64,000 nt of DNA, from positions 248,001 through 312,000 of the forward strand of contig NZ_SODM01000002.1 of the NCBI RefSeq assembly GCF_004368785.1, read 5' to 3'. The position numbers were made by a program, and so were the translations under genes. Positions within the stretch are counted from its first letter, which is position 1; every line of letters begins with the position of its first letter. Below the pieces are notes generated by a model. It ran no database searches, was not told where the DNA came from, and saw nothing but the letters and a program-made list of their open reading frames with translations. The DNA is from Flavobacterium sp. 270. Its GTDB lineage: Bacteria; Bacteroidota; Bacteroidia; Flavobacteriales; Flavobacteriaceae. Below are positions 53,423 to 61,992 of this stretch, piece by piece.

Positions 53423-53965
53423 ATGAAAAAATCATTTACAATAATTATTTCAAGTTTATTTCTTTTAAGTTGTGATAAAAAAGAGAAAACTTTTGATTCT
53501 CTAGAATATTCTTTTGGAGGAACATTTAGTGAAGTTTATTCTCTTAAATTCACTGACAATGATACTGTTTATGTATATCAAAAATGGATTGCGAAAGACT
53601 TTGACGACAGTATCTCTGATCCAAAAAGCAAAACACAATATTATGGAATTATAAATCTCGAAGAAAAACTAAAACTATATAATTATATAGAAAAAGTCAA
53701 TCTCTTCAAATATAAATCAGAATACTACGAACATTATCTTGATGGAAGTTGTTATGCAATTGCTATAAAAAAAGACAATAAAAGCAAAACAATATTTGCT
53801 CATAGCCATAAAACTCCGAAAGAGATTGATTCAATTGCGGGATGGATAAACAAGGTCAAGAAAAACCTTCATTTAAAGAAGACTAATAAACATCTTATTT
53901 ATAAAACTTCAGATTCCGTTTTTCCACCTCCTCCTCCACCGCCTATAAAAAACATCAACAATTAA
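53423..53965 (+). CDS. Lipoprotein of unknown function in the starch locus
   Basis: A 180-residue lipoprotein (lipobox LLSC, Cys17). The body is beta-rich with no assigned fold: FGGTFSEVYSLKFTDNDTVYVYQ, then YGIINLEEKLKLYNYIEKV. The C-terminus has a run of seven prolines (FPPPPPPP) followed by a short tail. It sits between the 33-bp inverted repeat and the SusA-like gene (26-bp gap), so it is probably transcribed with that gene. Its small size and lack of any carbohydrate-binding motif argue against a SusE/F-type role; it may simply have been inserted here. Confidence 0.72.
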   Translation: MKKSFTIIISSLFLLSCDKKEKTFDSLEYSFGGTFSEVYSLKFTDNDTVYVYQKWIAKDFDDSISDPKSKTQYYGIINLEEKLKLYNYIEKVNLFKYKSEYYEHYLDGSCYAIAIKKDNKSKTIFAHSHKTPKEIDSIAGWINKVKKNLHLKKTNKHLIYKTSDSVFPPPPPPPIKNINN

Positions 53966-53991
53966 ATCTTCATTAATTTAAAATTCAAATT

Positions 53992-55866
53992 ATGAATATC
54001 CAAAAAACATACTTTACTACAAACCATCTATTCTACAAACTAATTCTACTGGTTCTCTTATTTACCGCTTCCGCGAAAGCGCAAATCCAAAAAGTAGAAC
54101 CGCCTTTCTGGTACGCCGGAATGAAAAATCCGGAAGTACAGATTATGTTCTACGGAAAAAATATTGCACAATATGAAGCTTCGGTTTCCAACAATGTTGC
54201 GATTAAAAATGTAGAAAAAACAGAAAACCCTAACTACGTTTTCATTACAATTGATACACAAAACTTAAAAGCTTCTGAGCTTGTTTTTTCTTTTAAATTG
54301 AAAAACAAAGTCGCTTTTACTCAAAAATATTCGCTTAAAGAAAGAAGAGCCAATTCTGCTGACAGAAAAAGTTACGATGCATCAGACATGATGTATTTAA
54401 TTATGCCGGATCGTTTTGCTAACGGAAATCCGAAAAACGACAGCGATCCTGTTTTAACTGAAAAAGGAAACCGCGCAGAACCGGGCGGGCGTCACGGCGG
54501 AGATCTCGAAGGAATTATCAAAAACTTAGATTATATTTCGTCTCTTGGCGCAACGACAATTTGGAGCACGCCTTTATGCGAAGACAACGACAAACAGCAT
54601 TCATACCATACTTACGGACAATCGGACGTTTACAAAATTGATCCGCGATACGGAACCAATGATGATTACGCGCGCTTATCTGCAGAAATGCACAAAAAAA
54701 ACATGAAACTGGTTATGGATTATGTAACCAATCATTGGGGAATTACACATTGGATGATGAAAGATATGCCAACCAAAACCTGGTTCAACCAATTCGAAAC
54801 TTTCACGCAAACACATCACAGACGCGAGGTAATTACAGATATTCATGCTTCAAAAATAGATCAGGAAGTTTGTGTTGATGGTTGGTTCGTACCTTCTATG
54901 CCGGATTTGAATTTAAGAAATCCGCTTGTGGCAAAATACTTAACGCAAAACGCTATTTGGTGGATTGAATTTGCAAATCTTGACGGTTTCCGTGTTGATA
55001 CTTATAATTATTCAGACAAAACAGCAATGTCAAATTGGGCAAAAGCGATTACAGATGAATATCCAAACTTTAATATTGTAGGTGAAATCTGGATGCACAA
55101 TCAGGCAAATCTAGCTTTTTGGCAGAAAGACAGTAAAGTTGGGGCAATTGAAAACTACAATTCGAATCTTCCAAGTGTAATGGATTTTACGCTTCAAAGT
55201 CAGGTAACTTCTACTTTCAACGAAGACGAACCAACTTGGGAAAACGGATTGATTAAATTCTACAACAATTTTGCAATGGATTTTCTATATCCAAACACCA
55301 ATAACATTTTGGTTTTTGCCGAAAATCACGATACAGATCGTATGAATGATAAATTCAAATATGATCTTCCAAAATACAAACTGGCTATGACTTTATTGGC
55401 AACAATTCGCGGAATTCCCCAAGTATATTACGGTTCAGAAATCGGAATGGGCGGAGACAAAAGCAAAGGTGATGCCGATATTCGTCAGGATTTCCCAGGC
55501 GGATGGGCTGGCGATAAAAACAATGCTTTCACAAAAGAAGGAAGAACGGCACAACAGGCTTCTTACTTTGATTTCACTTCAAAATTATTCAACTGGAGAA
55601 AAACAAACGAAGCCGTTCATTTCGGAAAAATGACGCATTATATTCCGGAAAACAATACTTATGTGTATTTCAGATATACAGATGCAAAAACGGTAATGGT
55701 CGTTTTCAATAACAATGCAAAAGAGCAAGTTGTAAAAACAAACCGTTTTAAAGAAAACATCAAAAACTTTAAATCAGGAAAAGATGTGATCACCGGAAAA
55801 ACATTTGATTTAAGTTCTGAAATTAAATTGGAACCAAAATCGGCAGTGGTTTTAGAATTGGAATAA
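53992..55866 (+). CDS. susA: GH13 neopullulanase/cyclomaltodextrinase (SusA-like), periplasmic
   Basis: A 624-residue GH13 enzyme with signal peptide ending ASAKA and no lipobox, so periplasmic. The N-terminal ~120 residues form the cyclomaltodextrinase beta domain (VEPPFWYAGMKNPEVQIMFYGKN). The catalytic barrel shows region I VMDYVTNHWG, region II GFRVDTYNY (nucleophile Asp336), region III IVGEIWMH (acid/base Glu365) and region IV FAENHDTDR (Asp447). Length is close to B. thetaiotaomicron SusA (about 617). It degrades imported maltodextrin or cyclodextrin. Confidence 0.92.
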   Translation: MNIQKTYFTTNHLFYKLILLVLLFTASAKAQIQKVEPPFWYAGMKNPEVQIMFYGKNIAQYEASVSNNVAIKNVEKTENPNYVFITIDTQNLKASELVFSFKLKNKVAFTQKYSLKERRANSADRKSYDASDMMYLIMPDRFANGNPKNDSDPVLTEKGNRAEPGGRHGGDLEGIIKNLDYISSLGATTIWSTPLCEDNDKQHSYHTYGQSDVYKIDPRYGTNDDYARLSAEMHKKNMKLVMDYVTNHWGITHWMMKDMPTKTWFNQFETFTQTHHRREVITDIHASKIDQEVCVDGWFVPSMPDLNLRNPLVAKYLTQNAIWWIEFANLDGFRVDTYNYSDKTAMSNWAKAITDEYPNFNIVGEIWMHNQANLAFWQKDSKVGAIENYNSNLPSVMDFTLQSQVTSTFNEDEPTWENGLIKFYNNFAMDFLYPNTNNILVFAENHDTDRMNDKFKYDLPKYKLAMTLLATIRGIPQVYYGSEIGMGGDKSKGDADIRQDFPGGWAGDKNNAFTKEGRTAQQASYFDFTSKLFNWRKTNEAVHFGKMTHYIPENNTYVYFRYTDAKTVMVVFNNNAKEQVVKTNRFKENIKNFKSGKDVITGKTFDLSSEIKLEPKSAVVLELE

Positions 55867-55872
55867 CAATAT

Positions 55873-55950
55873 TTTTCTCTCGCAGATTTAGGAGATTGAG
55901 CAGATAATTTAAAAAGAAAATCTGCTGAATCTGCGAGATCTGCGAGAAAC
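55873..55950. repeat. Intergenic inverted repeat, CGCAGATT word family (copy 1)
   Basis: TTTCTCTCGCAGATT on the left and AATCTGCGAG...TCTGCGAGAAA on the right pair imperfectly around a 30-nt centre. A second member with the same words lies at 57734-57802. Confidence 0.6.
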
Positions 55951-55962
55951 TATTTTTTTTTC

Positions 55963-56023
55963 GCCACGAATTCACGAATTATTTTTCACAATCTTTGAGA
56001 ATAAAAATTCGTGAATTCGTGGC
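55963..56023. repeat. Intergenic inverted repeat, GCCACGAATT word family (copy 1)
   Basis: Perfect 18-bp arms GCCACGAATTCACGAATT (55963-55980) and its complement (56006-56023) with a 25-nt loop. A second, longer member lies at 58578-58723. Confidence 0.7.
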
Positions 56024-56065
56024 TATTTTTTTCAACATTATGTACGTCTAAAAAATTCCTAAATA

Positions 56066-57730
56066 ATGAAAAAATACGCTATCCTTTCTTTATCTTTAAT
56101 ATTCATAATTACGAGTTGTTCTGGCTCAAAATCAGTTTTAATGAATACAGATATTTCAAAGACACCTTTCGTTTGGGAAGGCGCAAATGTTTATTTTTTA
56201 CTTACAGACCGTTTTTACAACGGAGATAAATCCAACGACATCAATTTTAACCGAACCAAAACTCCCGGAAAACTCCGCGGATTTGAAGGCGGTGACATTA
56301 TAGGAATTACAAAAAAAATCGAAGAAGGTTACTTCGACAAACTCGGAATCAATGCGATTTGGTTTACACCGATTGTAGAGCAGATTCACGACGGCGTTGA
56401 CGAAGGAACCGGATTGAGTTATGGTTTTCACGGTTATTGGGCGAAAGACTGGACAGCTCTTGATCCCAACTTCGGAACAAAAGAAGATTTAGCAAAATTG
56501 GTTAAAAAAGCGCACGAACACGGCATCAGAATTGTTCTGGATGGCGTTATTAATCACACCGGACCCGTAACTCCAGAAGATCCCGTTTGGCCTTCGGACT
56601 GGGTTAGAACAGGCGTTGTCTGCGATTACAAATCTTTCGAAAACACAACAATGTGTACTTTAGTCGAAAATCTTCCGGATGTCAAAACTGAAAGCACTCA
56701 AAATGTAGAACTTCCTCCTTTTTTGATTGAAAAATGGAAAAAAGAAGGCCGTTACGAAAAAGAAATTGCTTCGTTAGACGAATTCTTCAAAAGAACAGGA
56801 TATCCAAGAAGTCCAAAATATTACATCATAAAATGGCTTACCGACTATATTACCGAATTCGGAATTGACGGTTACCGCGCCGATACTGTAAAACATACCG
56901 AAGAAGGCGTTTGGGCCGATTTTAAAAAAGAATGTGATTATGCTTTCGCGAATTGGAAACAAAATTATCCTCTTCAGGTTTTAGATCAAAACCCGTTTTA
57001 TACGATTGCCGAAGTTTACGGTTACGGAATCAGCGGTGGTCAGGATTATGATTTTGGTGATCGAAAAGTCAATTATTTTCAAAACGGCTTCAACAGCATG
57101 ATTAATTTTGAATTTAAGTGGAATGCCGGACAAAGCGATTATGAGACTTTGTTTTCGAAATATTCCAATCATTTAAATAATGAGTTAAAAGGTTATTCAG
57201 TTCTTAATTATATATCTTCACACGACGACGGTCAGCCTTTTGATGCCAATCGCTCAAGAGGTTTTGAAGCAGGAACTAAATTATTGCTTTCACCCGGAAT
57301 ATCTCAGGTTTACTATGGCGACGAATCGAATCGTTCTTTGGTAATTGAAGACGCTCAGGGAGATGCGACTTTGCGTTCGAGCATGAATTGGGACGATATT
57401 CAAAACAATTCTGACACACAGAGAATGCTTTGGCATTGGCAGAAATTAGGTCAATTTAGACGAAATCATCCTGCCATTGGTGCCGGAATCCATTCAAAAA
57501 TTGAAAGCGAACATTACGTATTTTCAAGAACATATTCTAAAGGTTCATTTACAGATAAAGTAATCATTGGTTTGGATTTACCGGAAGGAAAAAAAGAACT
57601 TCCTGTAAACACCATTTTCGAAAACGGAACAAAAGTAAGAGACTGTTTCTCTGATCAGGAAACAGAAGTTATGAATGGAAAAGTGATTATTGATAGTCAA
57701 TACGGAATTATTTTACTGGAGAAAATTTAA
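56066..57730 (+). CDS. GH13 alpha-amylase, surface lipoprotein (SusG-like role)
   Basis: A 554-residue GH13 enzyme with lipobox ITSC (Cys18). The barrel starts VWEGANVYFLLTDRFYNGD. Region I is LDGVINHTG, region II GYRADTVKH (nucleophile Asp273), region III IAEVYGYG (acid/base Glu316) and region IV SSHDDGQP (Asp387). An insert at about 185-255 (VCDYKSFENTTMCTLVENL) has two Cys and may bind metal. It lacks the starch-binding insert of SusG, so the SusG name is by role only. It would trim starch at the cell surface for SusCDE. Confidence 0.9.
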   Translation: MKKYAILSLSLIFIITSCSGSKSVLMNTDISKTPFVWEGANVYFLLTDRFYNGDKSNDINFNRTKTPGKLRGFEGGDIIGITKKIEEGYFDKLGINAIWFTPIVEQIHDGVDEGTGLSYGFHGYWAKDWTALDPNFGTKEDLAKLVKKAHEHGIRIVLDGVINHTGPVTPEDPVWPSDWVRTGVVCDYKSFENTTMCTLVENLPDVKTESTQNVELPPFLIEKWKKEGRYEKEIASLDEFFKRTGYPRSPKYYIIKWLTDYITEFGIDGYRADTVKHTEEGVWADFKKECDYAFANWKQNYPLQVLDQNPFYTIAEVYGYGISGGQDYDFGDRKVNYFQNGFNSMINFEFKWNAGQSDYETLFSKYSNHLNNELKGYSVLNYISSHDDGQPFDANRSRGFEAGTKLLLSPGISQVYYGDESNRSLVIEDAQGDATLRSSMNWDDIQNNSDTQRMLWHWQKLGQFRRNHPAIGAGIHSKIESEHYVFSRTYSKGSFTDKVIIGLDLPEGKKELPVNTIFENGTKVRDCFSDQETEVMNGKVIIDSQYGIILLEKI

Positions 57731-57733
57731 ATT

Positions 57734-57802
57734 TTTTCTCTCGCAGATTATGCAGATTATGCAGATAAAAAAATCTGTCGAATCTGCTAAATCTGCGAGA
57801 AA
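57734..57802. repeat. Intergenic inverted repeat, CGCAGATT word family (copy 2)
   Basis: TTTCTCTCGCAGATTATGCAGATT against AATCTGCTAAATCTGCGAGAAA, complementary in most positions. A T7 run follows, so this copy may also end transcription of the amylase gene. Confidence 0.6.
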
Positions 57803-57856
57803 CCTTTTTTTACACAGATTATTTAAAAATCCCATTTTACTTTCTTTGCACCTTTG

Positions 57857-57864
57857 TACCTTTG
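57857..57864 (+). promoter_or_regulatory. Candidate promoter -7 box for the glycerophosphodiesterase gene
   Basis: TACCTTTG matches TAnnTTTG 26 bp before the ATG at 57890. Two more CTTTG words lie just upstream, so the element may be part of a repeat; no -33 element is clear. Confidence 0.4.
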
Positions 57865-57889
57865 CATCTCTGAACCTTATTCAAAAAAA

Positions 57890-58567
57890 ATGCTGAAAAT
57901 AGCACACAGAGGCGCCAAAGCATACGAACCTGAAAACACGTTAAAAGCTTTTCAAAAAGCATTAGACTTAAATGCAGATGGAATCGAACTCGACGTTCAC
58001 TTAAGCGCCGACGGAAATATCATTGTAATTCACGACGAAACCATCGATAAAATGACCAACGGAAAAGGTTTTGTAAATACCTTATCTTTGCCGGAATTAA
58101 AGCGTTTTTTAATCGACGGTCAATACGAAATTCCAACTTTAAAAGAAGTTTTTGACTTGGTAAATAAAAAATGCCTGATCAACATCGAATTAAAAAATGC
58201 CGATACTTTAACGAAAGTTGTTTCATTAATCGATGAATATGTTTCGGATAGAAATTGGAGTTACGAGCATTTTATCGTTTCGAGTTTTGATTGGAATGCT
58301 TTGCAGGAAGTTCACAATTTAGATTCTAAAATTCCAATTGGAGTTTTAGCAGAAACCAATCTTGATTTGGCTGTGGCTTTCGCCGAAACAATAAAAGCAA
58401 AAGCCATTCATCCGTATTATCATTTATTGAATGAGGAAAACACAAAAGCCATTCAGGAAAAAGGATTTCTGGTTTTACCGTGGACGGTTAATATTGAAGA
58501 AGATATTCAAAAAATAAAAAGTTACAACGTAAACGGAATCATTAGTGATTTTCCAGACAAAATATAA
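57890..58567 (+). CDS. Glycerophosphodiester phosphodiesterase
   Basis: A 225-residue GDPD-family TIM-barrel enzyme. It opens with LKIAHRGAKAYEPENTLKAFQ (catalytic His and metal-binding Glu), followed by GIELDVHLSADGNIIVIHDETIDKMTNGKG with the second catalytic His. Later blocks are NIELKN and VLPWTVN. No signal peptide is present, so it is cytoplasmic. It releases sn-glycerol 3-phosphate from glycerophosphodiesters. The ATG at 57890 is preferred over an upstream one at 57854, which adds 12 residues from the repeat-like leader. Confidence 0.94.
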   Translation: MLKIAHRGAKAYEPENTLKAFQKALDLNADGIELDVHLSADGNIIVIHDETIDKMTNGKGFVNTLSLPELKRFLIDGQYEIPTLKEVFDLVNKKCLINIELKNADTLTKVVSLIDEYVSDRNWSYEHFIVSSFDWNALQEVHNLDSKIPIGVLAETNLDLAVAFAETIKAKAIHPYYHLLNEENTKAIQEKGFLVLPWTVNIEEDIQKIKSYNVNGIISDFPDKI

Positions 58568-58577
58568 AGTAAAGTTA

Positions 58578-58723
58578 GCCACGAATTACACAAATTTTCA
58601 CGAATTAAATCATGAGAAACTTTGTCAAAGTTTAAAACTTTGACAAAGTTGCAAAGCAAAAATCCTTTTAATCTGTATAATCTGTGGCAGAAAAAAATTA
58701 GTGCCAATTCGTGTAATTCGTGG
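58578..58723. repeat. Nested intergenic inverted repeats, GCCACGAATT word family (copy 2)
   Basis: Outer arms 58578-58596 and 58705-58723 agree at 18 of 19 positions. Nested inside, perfect 15-bp arms AACTTTGTCAAAGTT (58618-58632 and 58636-58650) are themselves near-palindromes. No coding potential. Confidence 0.75.
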
Positions 58724-58738
58724 CAACCAAAAAAAATT

Positions 58739-59947
58739 ATGATTAAAAATTTCGACATAATTATCGTTGGCGGAGGCGCTGCAGGATTTTTTACAGCCAT
58801 TAATATTGCTGAGAAAAATCCGAAACTGAAAATTGCTATTTTAGAAAGAGGAAAAGAAGTCCTTTCTAAAGTCCGCGTTTCCGGAGGCGGGCGATGCAAC
58901 GTGACACACGCCTGTTTTGAACCGAATGAATTAGTCAAATTTTATCCGCGTGGCGAAAAAGAACTTCGCGGGCCATTTCATCAATTTTGTTCCGGCGACA
59001 CTATCGAATGGTTTGAAAAACATCGTGTCGAATTAAAAATCGAAGAAGACGGGCGAATGTTTCCCGTTTCGAATTCTTCGCAGACAATTATCGATTGTTT
59101 CTTAAAAGCAACCGAAAAATTAGGTATAAAAGTACTTACAGGACAAAGTGTACAATCTATTTTCAAGAAAGAAAATCATTGGAAAATTGACACGCAAATT
59201 GAAAATTATGCTTGTGAAAAATTAGTAATGGCAACCGGGAGCAATCCAAAAATTTGGGAAATGCTTCAGGAACAAGGTCACGCGATTGTAAGCCCCGTTC
59301 CTTCCCTATTTACTTTTAATATTAAAGATTCCCGTATAAAAGAATTACCGGGCGTTGCGGCGCAGGTAACTGTAAACGTAAAAGATACAAAGCTAGAATC
59401 AACGGGACCTTTATTAATCACACATTGGGGAATGAGTGGTCCTGCAATCTTAAAACTTTCGGCTTGGGGTGCCAGAACTTTATTCGATAAAAATTATCAG
59501 TTTACGATTTTTGTGAATTGGTTAAATGATGTTGATACTGAAGACGCAGAAAAAATCCTCAAAGATTTAAAACAGGAACATGCAAAAAAAGCAGTTTCTA
59601 AAAAATCCCCATTTGATTTCCCAAATCGTTTGTGGGAAAGTTTGGTTTTGGCTTCAGAAATTGATGCAGAAACCAAATGGGCTGACTTATCTAAAAATCA
59701 GTTGCAAAATCTGGCTTTACAGCTTACAAAAGCAAAATTTCAGGTAAACGGAAAAAGTACTTTTAAGGAAGAATTTGTAACGGCTGGAGGAATCGATTTA
59801 AAAGAAATCAACTTTAAAACTATGGAAAGTAAACTGCACGAAAATCTTTATTTTGCTGGAGAAATTGTAAATATTGATGCCATTACAGGCGGTTTCAATT
59901 TTCAAAATGCATGGACAAGCGGTTTTATTGTGGCAAATAATATTTAA
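58739..59947 (+). CDS. BaiN/HI0933-type flavoprotein (NAD(P)/FAD-dependent)
   Basis: A 402-residue flavoprotein of the BaiN/HI0933 (YhiN) family. The N-terminal Rossmann motif is DIIIVGGGAAGFFTAINIAE, with LERGKEVLSKVRVSGGGRCNVTHA carrying the family's GGGRCN signature. The central and C-terminal blocks are MATGSNPKIWEML, THWGMSGPAILKLSAWGAR and EFVTAGGIDLKEI, ending in ITGGFNFQNAWTSGF. The reaction in most members is unknown; a reductase or hydratase role is inferred. The ATG at 58739 begins right before the Rossmann strand; the earlier one at 58622 runs through the repeat and is rejected. Confidence 0.92.
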   Translation: MIKNFDIIIVGGGAAGFFTAINIAEKNPKLKIAILERGKEVLSKVRVSGGGRCNVTHACFEPNELVKFYPRGEKELRGPFHQFCSGDTIEWFEKHRVELKIEEDGRMFPVSNSSQTIIDCFLKATEKLGIKVLTGQSVQSIFKKENHWKIDTQIENYACEKLVMATGSNPKIWEMLQEQGHAIVSPVPSLFTFNIKDSRIKELPGVAAQVTVNVKDTKLESTGPLLITHWGMSGPAILKLSAWGARTLFDKNYQFTIFVNWLNDVDTEDAEKILKDLKQEHAKKAVSKKSPFDFPNRLWESLVLASEIDAETKWADLSKNQLQNLALQLTKAKFQVNGKSTFKEEFVTAGGIDLKEINFKTMESKLHENLYFAGEIVNIDAITGGFNFQNAWTSGFIVANNI

Positions 59948-59954
59948 GAATAAA

Positions 59955-60602
59955 ATGAAATTTAAAGGAATTATTTTTGATTTAGACGGAACATTAGTGA
60001 ATTCATTACACGATATTTCAGATGCCATGAATATTGTTTTAACAGATTTAAATCACCCCACTCACACATACGATACTTATCAATATTTTATTGGAAGTGG
60101 TTTGCGAAATCTGGTCAGCAAAGCTTTGCCTTCAACGCATAATTCTGATGAGCAGGTTCAAATTTGTTTTGATTTTATGATAACCGAATATCGCAAAATC
60201 TGTACTTTAAAAACAAAACCATACGACGGCATTTTAGATTTACTAAATAATCCGGCTTTGGAAAATATCAGAATGGCTGTTTTTTCTAATAAAGCAGATG
60301 AACTGACGAAGAAAATAGTGTCCGAAATATTTCCAGAACATTTTGACGAAGCGGTTGGTTTAAGCACGGAAGAATTGAAAAAACCAAATCCGTTTGAGGC
60401 TGTAGCAATCAGTAAAAAATGGAATTTAAGTCCGGAAGAAGTTCTTTTTGTAGGCGATTCTGATATTGATATGCAGACTGCCGTTAATGCAAATATGTTT
60501 CCTGTCGGCGTTACCTGGGGTTACAGAACCGAAGAAGAATTGAAACAAAGCGGTGCAAAAGTGGTGATTCATAAAGCTTCGGAATTAATTGAAATCCTAT
60601 AA
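59955..60602 (+). CDS. HAD-family phosphatase, phosphoglycolate phosphatase-like
   Basis: A 215-residue HAD hydrolase with helical cap. Motif I is IIFDLDGTLVNSLHDIS, motif II AVFSNK, motif III with Lys about KKPNPFEA, and motif IV FVGDSDIDMQTAVNA. This is the Gph/PgmB-like subclass; the most likely substrate is 2-phosphoglycolate or a nucleotide. The start is ATG 59955, 7 bp after the flavoprotein stop; an upstream ATG overlaps that gene and lacks the motif spacing. Crp-like regulator follows after 2 bp. Confidence 0.9.
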   Translation: MKFKGIIFDLDGTLVNSLHDISDAMNIVLTDLNHPTHTYDTYQYFIGSGLRNLVSKALPSTHNSDEQVQICFDFMITEYRKICTLKTKPYDGILDLLNNPALENIRMAVFSNKADELTKKIVSEIFPEHFDEAVGLSTEELKKPNPFEAVAISKKWNLSPEEVLFVGDSDIDMQTAVNANMFPVGVTWGYRTEEELKQSGAKVVIHKASELIEIL

Positions 60603-60604
60603 AA

Positions 60605-61177
60605 ATGCATTCTTCATTACAAAAGCAAATCACAGCAATTGCCTCTTTTTCTGAAAATGAAATTGAGAAAATTGCTTCTTGTTTTGAATATGAAAAATTC
60701 AATTCTAAAGAATATATTTCTAAAATGGGAAAAATCAGCAACAGGATTTTTTTCATTTTAAATGGTTTAGCACGAGTTTATTATTTAAAAGACGGAAAAG
60801 AAATTACTACTTATTTAAGCTGTGATGAGGGTTTTATTGCTTCGTATTCCAGTTTTATAAATCAAACACAATCATTTGAGAATATTCAGTGTCTTGAAGA
60901 TTGTGAAGTTCTTTCGATTACTTTTGAAAATATGCAATCTCTTTACAAGGAAATTCCAAACTGGGAACGCGTAGGGAGAATTTTAGCTGAACAAAATTAC
61001 CTTTGCATGGCAGATCGTGTTTTAAAACTGCAAATGATTCCCGCCAAAGAAAAATATCTTGCTTTTTTAGAATCGGCTCCGGCCAAAATAATTCAACGAA
61101 CACCTTTAATTTACATTGCTTCGTTTCTCGGGATTACGCCCGAATCTTTGAGCCGAATCCGCCAAAGTATTTCTTAA
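60605..61177 (+). CDS. Crp/Fnr family transcriptional regulator
   Basis: A 190-residue regulator. The N-terminal cyclic-nucleotide-binding-like beta-roll spans residues 10-120 (FNSKEYISKMGKISNRIFFILNGLARVYYLKDGKEIT). It lacks the conserved cAMP-contact residues (the RGES-type loop), and no FNR-type cysteine cluster is seen. A dimer helix follows, then the DNA-binding domain with TPLIYIASFLGITPESLSRIRQS. The ligand and targets are unknown. It ends 67 bp before the MBL hydrolase ATG, which it may control. Confidence 0.9.
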   Translation: MHSSLQKQITAIASFSENEIEKIASCFEYEKFNSKEYISKMGKISNRIFFILNGLARVYYLKDGKEITTYLSCDEGFIASYSSFINQTQSFENIQCLEDCEVLSITFENMQSLYKEIPNWERVGRILAEQNYLCMADRVLKLQMIPAKEKYLAFLESAPAKIIQRTPLIYIASFLGITPESLSRIRQSIS

Positions 61178-61244
61178 TTCTTAACATTTATCAAGTGGAT
61201 TGAGAAGCGGAATTCAAATCTTTGTCAAAATAAAATTGCAAAAG

Positions 61245-61907
61245 ATGAAAAATATTGCCAAAGACGTTTATCAGATTTCCCTATTTCCAAGAAATGCCAT
61301 AAATTGTTATGTAATTGAAGATGTTTTAATTGACTCTGGAATCAGAAGTTCCGGAAGTACAATTTTAAAAGCTTTAAAAAACAAATCCATAACCAAACAC
61401 GCACTTACACACGCCCACGCCGATCATCAGGGAAGCAGTAAAGTAATCTGCGAGACTTTAGGGATTCCGCTTTTATGCAGTGAACCTGAAAAAGCTTTGG
61501 CTGAAAATGGAAATGTTACATTTGAATATCCGAATCCAAATCATTTTATCTCCAAATTTCAGCAAAATTTCTGGGCCGGAAAAGGTCATCCAGTTTCTCA
61601 AACTTTAAAAGAAAATGATATAATTGGCGGATTTACAGTTATTGAAACACCAGGACATTCAAAAGGTCATTTATCTTTTTTCAGAGAAAAAGACGGCGTT
61701 TTAATTGTGGGTGATGTCATGACCAATATGAATCTTTTAACAACAATAGTTGGGCTTCATGAACCACCGAGTTTATTTACATCTGATAAAGAAACTAATC
61801 GAAAATCCATTTTGAAATTAGCTTCTTTAAAACCAAAAATACTTTGTTTTGGGCATGGTCCTGTTTTATTTAATAATGGCGAATTGGAGAAATTTTCAAA
61901 ACGCTAA
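61245..61907 (+). CDS. MBL-fold metallo-hydrolase
   Basis: A 220-residue metallo-beta-lactamase-fold protein. The metal-binding HAHADH is at THAHADHQGSSK, followed by GHSKGHLSFF and VGDVMT for the second set of ligands, and FGHGPVLF at the end. It has no signal peptide. Members split thioesters, phosphodiesters or lactones, and the sequence does not define the substrate. An upstream TTG at 61200 would add 15 residues that do not match the family; ATG 61245 is preferred. Confidence 0.9.
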   Translation: MKNIAKDVYQISLFPRNAINCYVIEDVLIDSGIRSSGSTILKALKNKSITKHALTHAHADHQGSSKVICETLGIPLLCSEPEKALAENGNVTFEYPNPNHFISKFQQNFWAGKGHPVSQTLKENDIIGGFTVIETPGHSKGHLSFFREKDGVLIVGDVMTNMNLLTTIVGLHEPPSLFTSDKETNRKSILKLASLKPKILCFGHGPVLFNNGELEKFSKR

Positions 61908-61992
61908 TTAAATAATTAACAAGAATTTACAGAATCCGTAAGTTTTCATTAAGAGCATTCTAATAATTTTACTTTCAACAAATTAATCTTGT

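Noticed and set aside
58622..58738. Upstream start for the BaiN-like flavoprotein
   Set aside because: It would translate the repeat element; the Rossmann motif begins three residues after ATG 58739, as in the family.
58522..58938. Open frame of 138 codons on the minus strand across the repeat
   Set aside because: It covers the nested inverted repeat and the N-terminus of the flavoprotein gene; the translation has no domain and the frame continues through non-coding repeats.
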